The translations under genes were made by a program, and so were the position numbers. Shown here one piece after another: positions 21,650-35,900 of a stretch of 64,000 nt of DNA (position 1 is its first letter; every line of letters starts with the position of its first letter). The stretch spans positions 18,098,087-18,162,086 of the forward strand of contig CM119266.1 of NCBI GenBank assembly GCA_051294375.1. The letters are read 5' to 3'. Source of the stretch: Paraspadella gotoi. Its lineage: Eukaryota; Chaetognatha. The notes under the pieces were generated by a model. The model was not told where the DNA came from. It saw nothing but the letters and a program-made list of their open reading frames with translations, and did no database searches.

Positions 21650-23605
21650 GTTTGAGGCTGGGTTTCTCACTTGGGTTTGAGTCTAGGGTGTAGGCCTACA
21701 CTGTAGGGTAAGGTTTAGTTTAATTTGGTAAAGTTTTGTAAAAAAAATCGTGTTAAATTATTATTTTTATTTTTTCTTCTATCTTTATTATTATTATGTA
21801 CAAAAACAATATATTTTTAGCCAATCGTTGTCCTGCTTTACCACTCCATATCAGAAATATATTTTTAAGTTCTTATAAATTTAGTACGTAATTCCAAAAT
21901 TTGAGAAAAATGATACTCAAAACACTTATATGCATGAAAGAAATTTTTTTTTAAACTGAATGTAAGCCCAAATCGATTGTCTTCTTACTGTCTTCAATTC
22001 CGTGAGGAATTTCGAAAAAGATTCAGTAAAATCACTCGACTAATTTTAGCCCCAAAAGTTGAATCGATTTGTGAGACTATGAAAAGAGACTCACGCTTTT
22101 TATGTGAATCTTTTTCTTTAATTCTCATTCATTTTCTTCTTCACGTGCCCTTTATATATCAGGTGTGTTCTTCTGTTAAATATAATTTAAATCTAAATTC
22201 TTCTATTAATGTCGCACAAATTCGTGAAATTCTCGTTGTATTATCTTTTTATTACTTCTCTTTCCTTCTTGATGAAGTAAATGAAAATTAAGGAATATTG
22301 AATAAGCAGTAATAAAAAATACTAAGCAAGAATGGAGGTGGAATCTTGCCTAGAAGCGAGTGTGACATAACATTAGTAATTTGGTCATTGTGAACTAAAC
22401 TTAAGCCTCACCGCGGTTAAGGTGTGTGAAAATAAGGATGAAAGGTCGCTCCTTGCAAACAATCTCCTCGTATCGTGCGAACTTTTCATTTTGGAACCTT
22501 AATCCTGGTCGCTGGTCCGAAGCCGAGATGGATCGGGGCCTAGAAATTAGGCTGGCCATCGGAAAAAAGGGCGGAGTTGTCTCGGGTCAATTGGTGATAA
22601 TGAGGCTGGGGTGGTACAGTTGGATCGCTCGATGCAAAAACCGATAATTACTGTAATTAAAACAAAAAATGAAATATACGTAGTCGGGGAAGAATTATGT
22701 AAATGCAATTAATTTGATTTTACATAAAAGTTTGAATAAAATGGTGCATGTTACTTGATTGTATAGAATCAAAGAGCTTGGCTGGGTGTTGACAAGCATA
22801 ATGAATGTGATTAAAAGCAAATTGGTGAACGTTTGAATGAAAGGAATCGATTAGACGTTGGTTAAATTTGGGAAAAACTTTTTGGCGCCAGTTGATTTTT
22901 GTGCTACTTTTTTTTTTCTAATTGCGTGTTTCTTAATTTTGGTTATTTATCATTTAGTTTTGATTCTTTTTATTCTATTGACGAGCTGATTGTTCATTGT
23001 CATGCGGAACAACTTGAAACATAAGACGACTGTGTTTATTCTGGCTTTTGGCAGTCATTTCTTTTTTTCTTTCTCTCATTACTTTTTGGAAATTCAGTTT
23101 TATATTTCTTGTTTCCTGTTTTCTCTGTCTTTACTGTCGTTTTTTTTTCTCTCGACGAAGGGAAAAAAAAATTTGTCACGACGTCGCATTCTGGCTGCTG
23201 CATCAAAATGGCGGTTGTCACGGCAGCTGCTCCGGCGACTGCAGCGCCGACGAGCGGGATTTATGCCGCTGCTGTTGCTCTTCCAGCGCCGCCAAACAAT
23301 ACGGCTGCTGCTGACGACAAAAAAAGCGCCGCTTCGGAGATTCGGATCTGACTTCCTGTTTTCTATCGAATTCTGTTTGCGGATCCGTTTGTCAACACAG
23401 TCAACAACACTCTCTCTCTCCCTCTCTCCTTCTTCCATCTCGTCTCTCTCTCGTCTCTCTCTCTCCTCTCTCTCTCTCTCCTCTCCGATCGCATGGATCT
23501 TACACCTCTTCGTAAACGCCTCCTATTCTTCTCCTCTTCCTCCTCCCTCCTCTCGGCCTCCCGCTCTTCTGACTTTCCCTCACCTCTCTCTTCCTTACAT
23601 TCCTC

Positions 23606-23670
<65 letters not shown>

Positions 23671-24090
23671 TTTCTAATTTCCTTTCTTTTCTCTTACTTT
23701 TATAATTCCCCCCTATTTTTGTCTCTCTTTCTCTCTCGATCCGTGAAATTCCTTTGGAATTTTTTCCTTTTTTTCTCATCTAATCTTTTTTCTCGATACT
23801 CGATGTTGAATTTTTTAATAATAAATCATTTTCTTTCAACGGTTCACGCGATTCACGTTTTTTTTCACAATATCTTGAATCTCCCTCTTGGCCAGGACAG
23901 TTGTTCAATTCGTGTTCTTCTCTCACAGTTGCTCGCGTGATTGCCAAATGTGTTTCTCCCTTCCCTTCATTCTCATTCTTGCTCTTCTTCCTCTCTCCAT
24001 CTTTGGCGGTGCGATTTTCTTTCATTCTTCTCTTTGCCCTCTCTCTTTTTCTCGGACGGCGCGTCGTCTCGCCAGCACTCTCGTCTCCTC

Positions 24091-24122
<32 letters not shown>

Positions 24123-25710
24123 CTCTCCTCTCTCTCTCTCTCTCCACTCACTCTCTCTCTCTCCGCCTCCTTCCCTCCCTTCCCTCTCCTCTCTCTCTCT
24201 CTCCCTCGAATTTCAGTGGAACCAAAATGACTTCCCTTTCAAAGTCGCAGGTGAATTTCGGAATCTGAAATTTGGGGTAAAATAACTGGGGGGGGGGGGC
24301 AGGTTTGACATAAGTCGAGCTTAAGGGGTTGTGTCGGTGAAGTGGTGATTTCTGAAGTGATTTGGATGAGATTAAAGGTACTTATATTTACATTGAAAAA
24401 TAGTCTCTTCAATTACTAGTAAATTTCTCAGATACGTCATTTTTATATTGTTACAGAAAAGGACAATTAGTTCAATTAGTCCCAAATAGTATTTACAATT
24501 TTTCGTTATCCTGCGATGATCAAAAAATTAACTTACGTTTAAACTCAGAACAGATTAAACGAAAAATAGAGATGAAAGAAAGACAAGAAAAAAATACAAA
24601 ACAAATACAGATCCAGAGACAAAATTAAGATGAGAAAAAAAACATGAGTAAAAACGAAGAAAAAAGTTGATATTTTGCCAACAGATTTTTGACTTGACGA
24701 TCCTTTGATGTCAGTTTAGGTTTATTTAAATTTAAAATTTATCTAAAATAAACTTAAGTTGACTATTGATGTAAGGAAGTACCAAACACTATATCGACAA
24801 GACGCAGAAAAGCAAACTTGAGGAAGCGAAATTGACTGCAAATTCTATAATTTTTTTTATATTTTGTCATTTTCTTTCAAAAAAAAAAATTTTATCGCAA
24901 AAAAATATTGGCTGAGCNNNNNNNNNNNNNNNNNNNNNNNNNCCACCTCGCTCAACCCCCGCACGATACCTGAACCACACGTAACGCCGCGCTGCCCCCG
25001 GCAACCCTCTCACGCCCTAAGCACCGTTGCCGCCTCGGTTACCACCAACCGCGCGGCTACGCCCGTCGCCGCTCCTAGAAACTCCCCCCTCCCCTACCGT
25101 CGCTCGCTCAATCCCGCATCGTATCTTCCGAAATCTTTCGCCCCGCCCCTCCTACGCCGCCCAGTCCACCAACCCTCTCCCGAGATCCCCCGGTTCCCCT
25201 CCTTCATCACTCTGGTCCCCGGAGCTTGATGCCACCCGATCTCCACTCCCCATGCCTGTCGCCCCCACCCCTCCTCTTCTCTTCTCTGTCTCTCTCTCTC
25301 TCTTCTGCTCTCTCTCGCTTCTCGATCTGCATGGATCTTAGCATCCTTTGTAAACGCCTCCTATTTTTCTTCTCCTCTTCCCTTCCTCCTCCATCTACGC
25401 TCCCGCTCTTTAATGCTTTCCTCCTCCTCTTACTCCTCTTTACCTCTCTCATCTCTCTTTGTCTCACTCTCTCTCTCTCTCTCTCTGCTCCGTCTCTCTC
25501 TGAAGGTCATATACTCACTACTCCCGGACGCAGCCGCGTCCACCGGAACGGAGCAGCCTGGCGCGCGGCTCCCCGGACCGAGCTCACTTCTCCTTCCGCG
25601 GCTTCTTCGCTCGGAAATCAGGGAGATTTTCTCTCTCTCAATGCGTGAGGTTTTAGAGAGTCGGGCTTTTCTTCCGGTCAAAGTCCGAGCGGGATCGGGC
25701 CCGCCGGATT

Positions 25711-25767
<57 letters not shown>

Positions 25768-26580
25768 TCTCTCCTCTCTCTCTCTCTCTCTCTCTCCACC
25801 ATAACAACTGTCGGAAAACAAGTCAAGTCTCACCATTTTTGTGGCAGGAAACAGGCATTTTAGCTCTTCATTACGGCGCTAAGAGAACGTAATTATGTCA
25901 TTACTCACTAGATAAGGCAAAACAACTGTGTGGCCTCGCTGTGTTAAATCACTTACAATCAATGGGACATTGTTATTTACAAATGTGTGAATATGACCGT
26001 TTCCTTTTTAAAAAATTTAATTTTGGCTCGTTCAGTTAGTTCTTCAATAAAGCCCAAATACAATTAGATACAAGGTTGTCTTAAAAACAGGTTTTAAAAA
26101 TAGAAAATTTTGATTGGAAGCGTCTTGGACAATTCTGAAATTTTATAGTTAAATTCCTAAGTTTCCTTGGAAAACTTTAGCTCTGTTGTTTGACTCTAAA
26201 CCCAAGAAACGATTGCCCTATCTCAAAATACAATTTCTTGAAGAAAAAAGGACTCCCGGATCGCGGCGAACCAAGATCGATCCGCTTCGGAGGCAGAGGA
26301 GAAGAGATCGGGCGGTTGGTGACGGAGGTTGAGAGAGAGAAAAGGAAGTAAGTTCGCCGCTGCAGACTCCGGTAATCCGAGGGGGGACAGGGAGAAGGAG
26401 AGGCAAGGGAGTAACGATAGGCCGAGAGCGCAAAAGTCGAAGGCCAGGGAGAAGCCGGCATCGGCCGCACGCAGCGGCTGGCTCCCGCAGGCTGCTGCGA
26501 TACGAGGCTTCGGAGTATAGCCATGCGTCTCTCTCTCTCTCTTCTCTCTTCCTCTCTCGTCCTCTCTCTCTCTCTGCTCT

Positions 26581-26611
<31 letters not shown>

Positions 26612-26961
26612 ACCTTTCTAATTTCCTTTCTTTTCTCTTACCTTTTATAATTTCCCCCCTATTTTTTTCTCTCTTTCTCTCTCGATCCGTGAAAATTCCT
26701 TTGGGAATTTTTTTCTTTTTTTCTCATCTAATCTTTTTTTCTCGATACTCGATGTGAATTTTTAATAATAAATCATTTTCTTTCACGGTTCACCGATTCA
26801 CTTTTTTTTCACAATATCTTGAATCTCCCTTTGGCACAGCGACAGTTGTTTTCAATTCGTGTTTCTTTCTCACAGTTGCTTCGCGTGTTTTGCAAATGTT
26901 TTCTTCTCTCATCTTCCTCTTCCTCCTCCCATCTTTGGCGCGATTTTTTTCCTTTTGCCAA

Positions 26962-26999
<38 letters not shown>

Positions 27000-29900
27000 C
27001 ACTCACTCTCCTCTCCTGCCGGCCGTCGCTTCCGCTCCTGCCTCCTCCTCTCTCTCTCTCTCTCTCTCCTCGAATTTCGTGAACCAAAATGACGTCCCGT
27101 TTCAACAGTCAGTGAATTTCGGATCTGAAATTTGGGGTTAAAATAAACGGGGGGGGGGGGCAGGTTGACATAAGTCGAGCTTAAGGGGTTGTGTCGGTGA
27201 AGTGGTGATTTCTGAAGTGATTTGGATGAGATTAAAGGTACTTATATTTACATTGAAAAATAGTCTCTTCAATTACTAGTAAATTTCTCAGATACGTCAT
27301 TTTTATAATGTTACAGAAAAAGACAATTAGTTCAATTAGTCCCAAATAGTATTTACAATTTTTCGTTATCCTCTGCGATGATCAAAAATTAACTTACGTT
27401 TAAACTCAGAAACAGATTAAACGAAAAATAGAGATGAAAGAAAGACAGAAAAAAATACAAAACAAATACAGATCCAGAGACAAAATTAAGATGAGAAAAA
27501 AACATGAGTAAAAACGAAGAAAAAAGTTGATATTTTGCCAACAGATTTTTGACTTGACGATCCTTTGATGTCAGTTAGGTTTATTAAATTTAAAATTTAT
27601 CTAAAATAACTTAAGTTGACTATTGATGTTAAGGAAGATACCAAACAACTAACGACAAGACGCAGAAAGCAAACTTGAGAAGCGAAATTGACTGCAAATT
27701 CTATAATTTTTTTTATATTTTTGTCATTTTCTTTCAAAAAAAAAAATTTTATCGCAAAAAATATTGGCTGAGCTTACGCTTACCAGATGTTCTTTATGAG
27801 AGAGAGAGAGAAAGAGAGAGAGNNNNNNNNNNNNNNNNNNNNNNNNNNNNNNNNNNNNNNNNNNNNNNNNNNNNNNNNNNNTGAGACGAGAAAGGACGAG
27901 AGAGAGAGAGAGAGAGAAGAGAGAGAAAAACAAATGTGATGTTTTGCTTGGCAAAGTCCTAGGCTCATTTATCTCTCTCTGGGAGGAAGAGAGAGAGAGA
28001 GGGAGAGAAATCACAATTTTTCTATAAATATCCCTTTTTCATATTTCGTCTCGTGTTTTTTGAAATGAAACAGACTTTCTTTTCTCAATTTTTTATTTGG
28101 AGATTTTTGGGTCGTAACATAAAAAGAATGAATATAAAGAAAGAAAAAGAAAAGAAAAAAAAGAGATGAAGAGAAAAAAGAAAAGAAAAGAAAAGAAAAG
28201 AAAGGAAAAGAGAAGGAACGGGAAGAAAAAAGGGATAAACTGGATCCTTAAGTGATTCCAGCTGAGAGAGATTCCCCCTCCACGCTGCTCACTCTCACAT
28301 TCCACTCTAGTATTTTCTTCTTTCCCCCTCTGATTATTCCAAACCACCCTATTCTTTTTTCCCACCTCTTTTTATATCTCTTCTCCCTCCTCCCTTTCTC
28401 CCTTTTTTCCCTTTCTCCCTTTTTTCCCTTTTTCCCTTTCTCTCTTTTTCCCTTTCTCCCTTTTCCCTTTCTCCCTTTTTCCTCTTTTCCCTTTCTCCCT
28501 TCGCCCTTCCTAAGATCAGCGAAAAATGATTCAGGCAGAATACGATATTTATGTACGAACGTACAATAGACAAATTTACATTTAATCAATCATTAATATT
28601 AATGTAAAAAATATTTATTTTGATTTTAATTTTAATTTATTTTTTTTGGTAATAACTCAATTTGATTGTTAGCTCCATTGTAGTTGTTGAAAATACTATA
28701 TAGTCCTCGTTTTTACTATCGTAATTGTTGTTGTTATTTACTCGGCCGCCACAGTTTTCCTTCTCTGGGCGGGGTCGAGGGAAATGTAACGGGGATTCAA
28801 CTCAGAGGCGTGGTTGTAGAATGTAGATGGTCGCATTATATGCGCTCATTTCTCGCGTCGTTGGTTGCAACTTGTGCGATCGCTTGGACATAACGCGAAG
28901 CTGAAAATGTTTGACTGCATTTAAGGAGAAATCGTTTGATTACATTGAGGAGAAAATAAAAGCAAAGAAAAAGAAAAAGAAAAAGGCAAAGAACGAAAGC
29001 AAAGAGGAAAAAAAATTGGAAAAAAGCGATCGAATCTTGAAGAAATTTTCTCACTAATTTACTTTTCAAGTTTGAAGCTCACTCTCGCTATCTCTCTCTC
29101 TCTCTCTCAATAAATCAACTCCATCCATCAATCCATCAAATCAATTCATCAATCAATAAAAATCAAATCTATCATCCAATCCATCAGTCATCTATCAACT
29201 AATCAATAAAACAGTTGACATCAACTATGCGGCATGATTAAATTCAAGCCGCAACAATTTCATAGAACAAGGCGTAAGAAAAATTATTGTTCTTTCCTAT
29301 CCACTCATAAATAACAATTTATTTGATTTTTTCAGACAAAGAATTACAGATAAAGATGACTAAGAGACGCGATCGTAATTACGTACTTCAAGATATTAAC
29401 CAGTTATCAGTATATTTCTTTCTTTCTTCTCCTCTCTCTCTTCGTAAAGACTTTCTTTGATGGTTCATACTGCTACCCTAGTTTGGTTCCCAAGGCCGTT
29501 CGACGTGTCACTCGTCGAGAGAAAGGGTTTCTGACAGCAGAGTCTTTGAAGATTAATATTTATTACGCATATTGGTCAATTAAAATAAAAAACATGCGGC
29601 AATAATTGTGACAAAACAGTAGCGAACAATAGATCCGCCGGGAAAACGCTACACTATCTTAAATAAACAACATTTAGTCCAACAGAAGCGACGTTTCAAA
29701 ATGTTCATTTACATGACTGAACAAGCAATGACCAAAAATTGAATAGTAGATTTAATAATGCCCGTCGTCAAAAACTGGCCGAGATTAGAGAAAGAGAAAT
29801 TATGACCAACAAAAGGACAATTCTCTTTCACACACTCTCTCTCTCTCTCTCTCTCTCTACATTCTGAGAAATTATATCTTTTTCAGCCTGATTTTCTATT

Positions 29901-32900
29901 GTCAATTATGAGATCATGAATATTAAGGAATAAATGATGTGTTTTGTGTTGATTGATTGCATACATGATTCTATGGAGCTGTATTTGATTTTAGTGATTG
30001 ATTTATCTATCAACTGTTGTTTGATTGTTGATTTGAGTTATTTATTCCATCTATAATTTGATCAAAATGATTTGATTAATTGGTTTTCTTTTACTTGATT
30101 GATTGATAGTTTATTAAAATGATGTTTTTGCGTTTTTTTTTTTTTCTCTCATTTCTTTTTTTTCTTCAATTTTTTTAAATTCATTTCCATTTTCATTTAA
30201 AAGATCGAGAGAGAGAGATAAGGATGGGAGGCAGAGGGAGAAAATGAGGCATGAAGAGAGCAGGTAAAATGAGATACTCTGGTTAATCCTTAAGTAACTT
30301 GTCTCCGAGATAGTCTTGGTTTAAACTCATTATTTAGCTTGGACAGGAAATACTTGGGGTCAGTCGACATGGCGGTAGTCACCGTCGATACATTGCCCTG
30401 AGCCTAACTTTGGGAATTGATTGTATACTTTTCATCCAGATGTTCTAATTACCATCAACCAGTTACCTGCCGGAGATGGCCCAATATAACAAATTATTAG
30501 CTATTCATACTTCATACTTCATCTAATATGTTTCGTTAATTACCTTTTTTTTTTCTGAAAAGAAAAACAGCCAAACAAATAATTGCTGGGGGAATCGGTT
30601 GCAAAAAAATCTTTATGATGTCAACACAATATTAAAACATAAACAAAAAAAGAGGAAATAAAAAAAGAGAAAAAGAGATCAGACGGGGACAAAGTCAAGC
30701 ATAACTCCATCCATCGCGCACGAATCCACATTGAGCGATGGCAACCTCACATCACAGGACGACTTCGGGAAGCAAGCAGTCCGCATTCTCGCACTGACAG
30801 CCAGACATAAAGTCTCTCAAAAAGTGCTTAACGTTTTGCCGATATCTAAGCCCTGCATTCGTGCTTGCGAGTTGGCAAATGTCTTTTAGGTTTGAGAAAG
30901 CCATCCAAGTTCCCATGCCCCAAAGGTAGTGACCAAAGGGATGGAATGAAGCCAAGTCGGGCCGGCAGTAGTTTGCCTTCATACTTAGCATGTTTGGTCC
31001 TGAACGAGCTCGTTCCAGGGCATAGTGGGATGTTGACGAATGGTATGCACTAACTTACAACCAGTTTCCCATTTAAAAAATTATTTTCTCCTTAAAGATT
31101 TAATAGTAATTAAAAGGTTTTTTTAGATTTGGATCTGAAACTTAAAGACTGTTAAATATTGATATGAAAAATGATTACCTAACTATTAAAATATTAATGA
31201 ATATTTTGATTGTACCAGTTTTTTATTGGGGTTTAAAGAAGGTGTATTTCTTTTCTCTTTTTTGACAATCTTCAAAATGCCATAATCTCGGCCCTGGGTG
31301 ATACTAATTTACAAAATATTTATATATTTTAGTAATTCCTTGTCTTAATCTCTTTATAATAATAAAAAAAATTTGAAATTTGATAAAGTATTTAATAAAT
31401 ACCTTTTTTAAGTAATATTCTTTAAAAATAATTATTCAAATTTTGTTTTGAAATAATAAGTTAGAAATTCTTCCAAAAAAAACAAGCTTAAGTTAAAGCT
31501 TGATACAATGCAATTGTTTATGCACTTTTAAACAAAATAAAAAAATACTTAACCTTAGTTAGGAGAAATTGTAGTTAAAGTAGAAAAATCCATTAAATAT
31601 GCAAATGAGATTATGCTAATTTTTTTTAAGTTAATTTTTTGGAGTACCACAGCAGATAAAGTGCTTGGCTATTTTATGGTTAAAAAATCAAATTCCAGTT
31701 TCTCTGCATTATTTTAGTATAAATGACAAGTTGAATTTTTGATATTAAAAATTTGACCTTTGTGACAAAATTTTTTTTGAGATGACCGAAACTCATAATA
31801 TGTTGTAGAGCTACCCCGAAGGCCCATCTAAGACTTATAATAATAAAATCATAATATTCACTAATTAATAGTTATGAACTTGATTAAATAAAATGACACA
31901 TCTAATATTCCGCCTAGTAAATGCTAATAAAACTGTTAAATTTTATTCATTTATTTCTGACAACATCTACACAAACCCTCCCTTTGAGTATGTATATAAA
32001 ATTTAAAAATGTACTACATAAAATGATCAAGTTATGCAAATTTTTAAAATTTTTTTTTTTGAGCCTATTTTTAAGTGGGTTTAGAAAGTTTGTCCCGATT
32101 TTTAAATTTTTTAACGCCCAATGGGCAATAGAACCTACCGTATGAGACTATTTATGCGTGTTTTTTAAAATATAGCCTCATTAGACGCAAAAATATAAAA
32201 TTATTTATCCCTGGAAAAAAAGACACTCTACGCTTGGGGCTGGAGGTACTATACAGATAATTGTTGATACAAAGATTTTTTATCGAGAGTGAAAAAGGAG
32301 ATAGGAGGAGAGAAACAAAGGAAAGAAAAGATTTTGCTTCTTATTTTAGTATAACAATGGAAAAAAAATTTTTTGATTATTGAATTATTTAAAAAAAACG
32401 GTAAAAGTAAAAAATTTAAAAATGAACTCAAATTCTTTAATTAGAAATATTTGCCGTTTTAATGAAATAAGTTCGGTATAAATTAAAAAGAATAAGTCCC
32501 CCTCCCGGTCGTGAGTTTTCACGGAATTTCGACAGTGTAGATTTTTTTTACGACTCGAATATGAAATTTTAATATTTAAATAAAGTCCGTCTTTAATTCG
32601 TTCGTTCCGTCATTCTATTTCTATTATAGACACATAAATCTTGTCATATAAAATAGCTGCATCCTGGTTGACCGTGACGATCCGCGGAACGAATTATTTT
32701 TAAACGTTTGATCGTAGCCAGATGCCCGACCAAACGTGAGAATTATATAAATTTCTGCCTGCCAGTGGTGTCAGACAATACAGATAATTTTTGATTATGT
32801 TCGTTCCGTCAGCACGCCCCTCTGACACAAAATTTTTGAAACAACTCGCACGTCACTCGCTCGTTCCAAAGCATGACAATTTCAGAGACCTGACGCGATG

Positions 32901-35900
32901 CAGAGAGAGATACGCACTAACCCCATAATGACGAACTGTCGATCATTCTGACCGTGCCATGCGGACAGCAATATAGAGATGAAGTGGTACGAGTGCGGGA
33001 GATAGGGCGGGACAGACCAGAGAGAGATGAGATCGAAAGACGAACTCACGAACGAGACCGCAGAGAGAGAGATGAGAGAGAGACGAGAGAGCAGGGACCC
33101 TCCGAAGCATGGCTGAGTTCAATCTCCATTGACCGTATTACATTTAAGCCCGTTTGAGACCAACTTTTTAACCTTTCAAATGATATCTCTCTTTCTTTTC
33201 TTTCTTTCTCTTCTTTCTGTTTCTTTCTTTCTTTCTTTGGCTTTCTTTCTTTCTTTCTTTCTCTAAACTTCTCTTCCTTTTATTTTCGTTCTATATATTT
33301 TTTTTCTGTCCGTCTTTTTAAAGATCTGTCTCGATAGGTTCTCCATTTTTCGTTCCAATAGTATCTCTGTCCAGGGTTCTTTCTCTCTTCCTTCTTCTCT
33401 TCTCTGCGCTGCACTTATACTAACTAGAGATCAAGGAGCAAACCACCCGGGTTGACTCACTCTTCAAGCCAGAATCCAGCTTAGCTCCTCTCTACGCTTC
33501 TCCTTATTTAATGGAATGGGGATAAATTAACGCCTTTTTGGTCCATTTACGATTGTGTTGTTTCTGTTCACACGGGGCCGTTGTATCAAGATCAATAAGC
33601 ATATACAGCCGGTGGGCCTGTGAGTTTGTGATGAGAATCAGTTCTTATGGGATTTTATGCACCCACGTGTTTTGTGTCCGTGTGCGCCCGTGTTCCGAGG
33701 TTGTCTAAGAGTTGACGTGTGCGGGCACAGGCTTTTTGTCCGTGATGTGTGAATGTTTTTGGTTGAGTTCCTGGTGCGTGCTTGCGTATGATGAAATGTT
33801 GTTGATAATAGTCATATGAAGGAATTAAAAATCTATGCAGAGAAATTTTTTTAAGAGCCGCCGAAAGGCGAGAAAAGCGTTGCGTTGGTGGTGTGGCTGT
33901 CGCTGTGTGGTTGGCTTGTGATTATGGTGGTTTGGTGTGATTGCCCTCAGTTTCTTTTTAACGGGTTGTGATAGTGCGTGGGTTGAGCTGGATGGATGGA
34001 GGGTGGTGTGTGGTGTGAGTGGTGTGGTGGTGTGGATGTGGAGGTTGATGGGTGTTGTTGGTTTTGGGTTTTTGTTTTTGTGTTTGTGTGTGTGGGTGGT
34101 TGTTGGTGTGGGTTGGTGTGCTGGGTGTGTGTTTAGTGCGTTTTTTTTGTTTGTTGTTTTTTTTGGTGTGGTGTGTGTTGGTGTGGTGTGGGGGGTGGTG
34201 GTGATTGAGGGAGACGACGGATAAGACGATAGAGAGATCGAGATGAGGAGAGACGAGAGATCGAGAGAAAAAGAAGAAAGAGAGAGACGAGGAGAAGAGT
34301 TGGGTGTTTTGTTGTTTTTTTTTTGCTTTTACGATGATCGAAAGGGGGGTGGAAAGAAGAAGAGAGGGAAAAGGGAAACGAAGGGCGAAGAGAAAAAGAA
34401 AGGAGGTGAAAAGGGGAAAGAAAAGGGGAATTATGATTATTTGGATAATATTAGATCGGAAAAGAAAATTGTTGTTTGAATGCAAGTGAGGGGGGGAGGG
34501 GAGGAAAGAAGGAAGAGGGGGGAACGATGAATGGCGAGTCGAAAACAAGGAGAGAAAAAGAAGGGAAGGGGGGGAAGGGGCGGGAGGGCGGGGGAGAGGG
34601 GAAAAGGAAAGAAAGAACAGAATGAAAAAGAGGAAAGCGAGAGGGAGAAGAAAAGAAAAGGGGAGGAGGGTAGAGGGGGTTACAGAACGAAAAAGAGGAC
34701 AAAAGGAGGGAGGGGGAAGGGAATAGGGATCAAGCGGAAGCAGAGGGGAGGGGGCGAAGAGGCAAACAAGAAGAGACCAAAGAAAAGAAAAAGAAAACAA
34801 CAAGGCAGGACGAAAAAAAAAGGAGAACAAACCAAAGGAGGAGGGACACAAAAAAAAGAGAGAGCGAGAGAAAAGGAACGAAGAAAGAATAGGAGGAAAG
34901 AGAGAAGGAGGAGTCAGGGGCGAAAGAGAAGTGGAAAAAGAAGGGAGGAAAGAGGGAAGAGGCAAGAAGAGAGCACGCAGGGGAAGCGATCGGAGAGAAC
35001 AGACACGCTGGAAGGGAGAAGAGAACGAGAGAGAAAGCGTCAACAGAAGGGAGGAAATGGTAAGGAAAAGAGAACAAAAATGCGGGAAAAGAAATGAGGC
35101 CAGGGAGGGGAACTAGAACAGCTGACACTAAGAGAGGACCACGGGGAAGAGCGGAAACAACAGGAATCGAGGGACGGAGATGAAGACAGGTGATAGCGGG
35201 GCGCAGTGAAAAGCTTCTGGTCTAGAAGGAGAGAGAAACGAATAAAAAGCGCGGCGAGATATCATGCACCACATGAAAGGGAAGACATAAAGGCGGAGAG
35301 TACATGGAGCCGGTCCAGGCGTACGTGTGGCGTTGATAACGGAGACCAGCACAAGAAAGTATCACGCCTTAATGTGACCTATATTACTAGACACGCTGCC
35401 GCTCCCTGCTTTACACTAAGAGAAACACGGAAGGACGAACGGTGTGACACGGGGAGAGAACGGGATAGGGCAGGAGAAGAGAACCGAACAGGAACGAAAA
35501 ATCCAGAAAATGGATAGCATTATGAGGGAGGAACCAAAGGATAACGAGAAATAGACGGACTGGCGAAAAAGAGGAAACAGACAAATAAATAACTAGCGGG
35601 GGGAGGACAAAAGAATAACACGAAAAATAGTATTCTTCGGACATACATGTCAAGTACCAGGAATAGGCGAAAGGGAGAACAGGGCGGTCAGCAGAGAAAG
35701 ACGGAAGGGGTGAAGAGGGCGCGACCTCTGGGAACGAGGACGCGAAGCGAAAAAGGATAACGAGACGTAGAGAGCGGGGAGTGGGACGATGAAGAGTCAG
35801 ACGAAATAACACTAGGAGGCGAAATAAAGAGGAAGATGAAATGACTGACCTGGGGAAGAAACTAGCAACTCGAAATCCTGGAAATGGTTAGCCATCCAGA

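Noticed and set aside
22426-22647. 73-codon frame with less biased composition
   Set aside because: No splice signals, no homologous family recognised and no codon-bias contrast with its surroundings; left unannotated.
33958-35128. 361-codon minus-strand and 188-codon plus-strand open frames
   Set aside because: They lie in purine-biased sequence of doubtful origin; composition alone explains the lack of stops, and no domain is visible.
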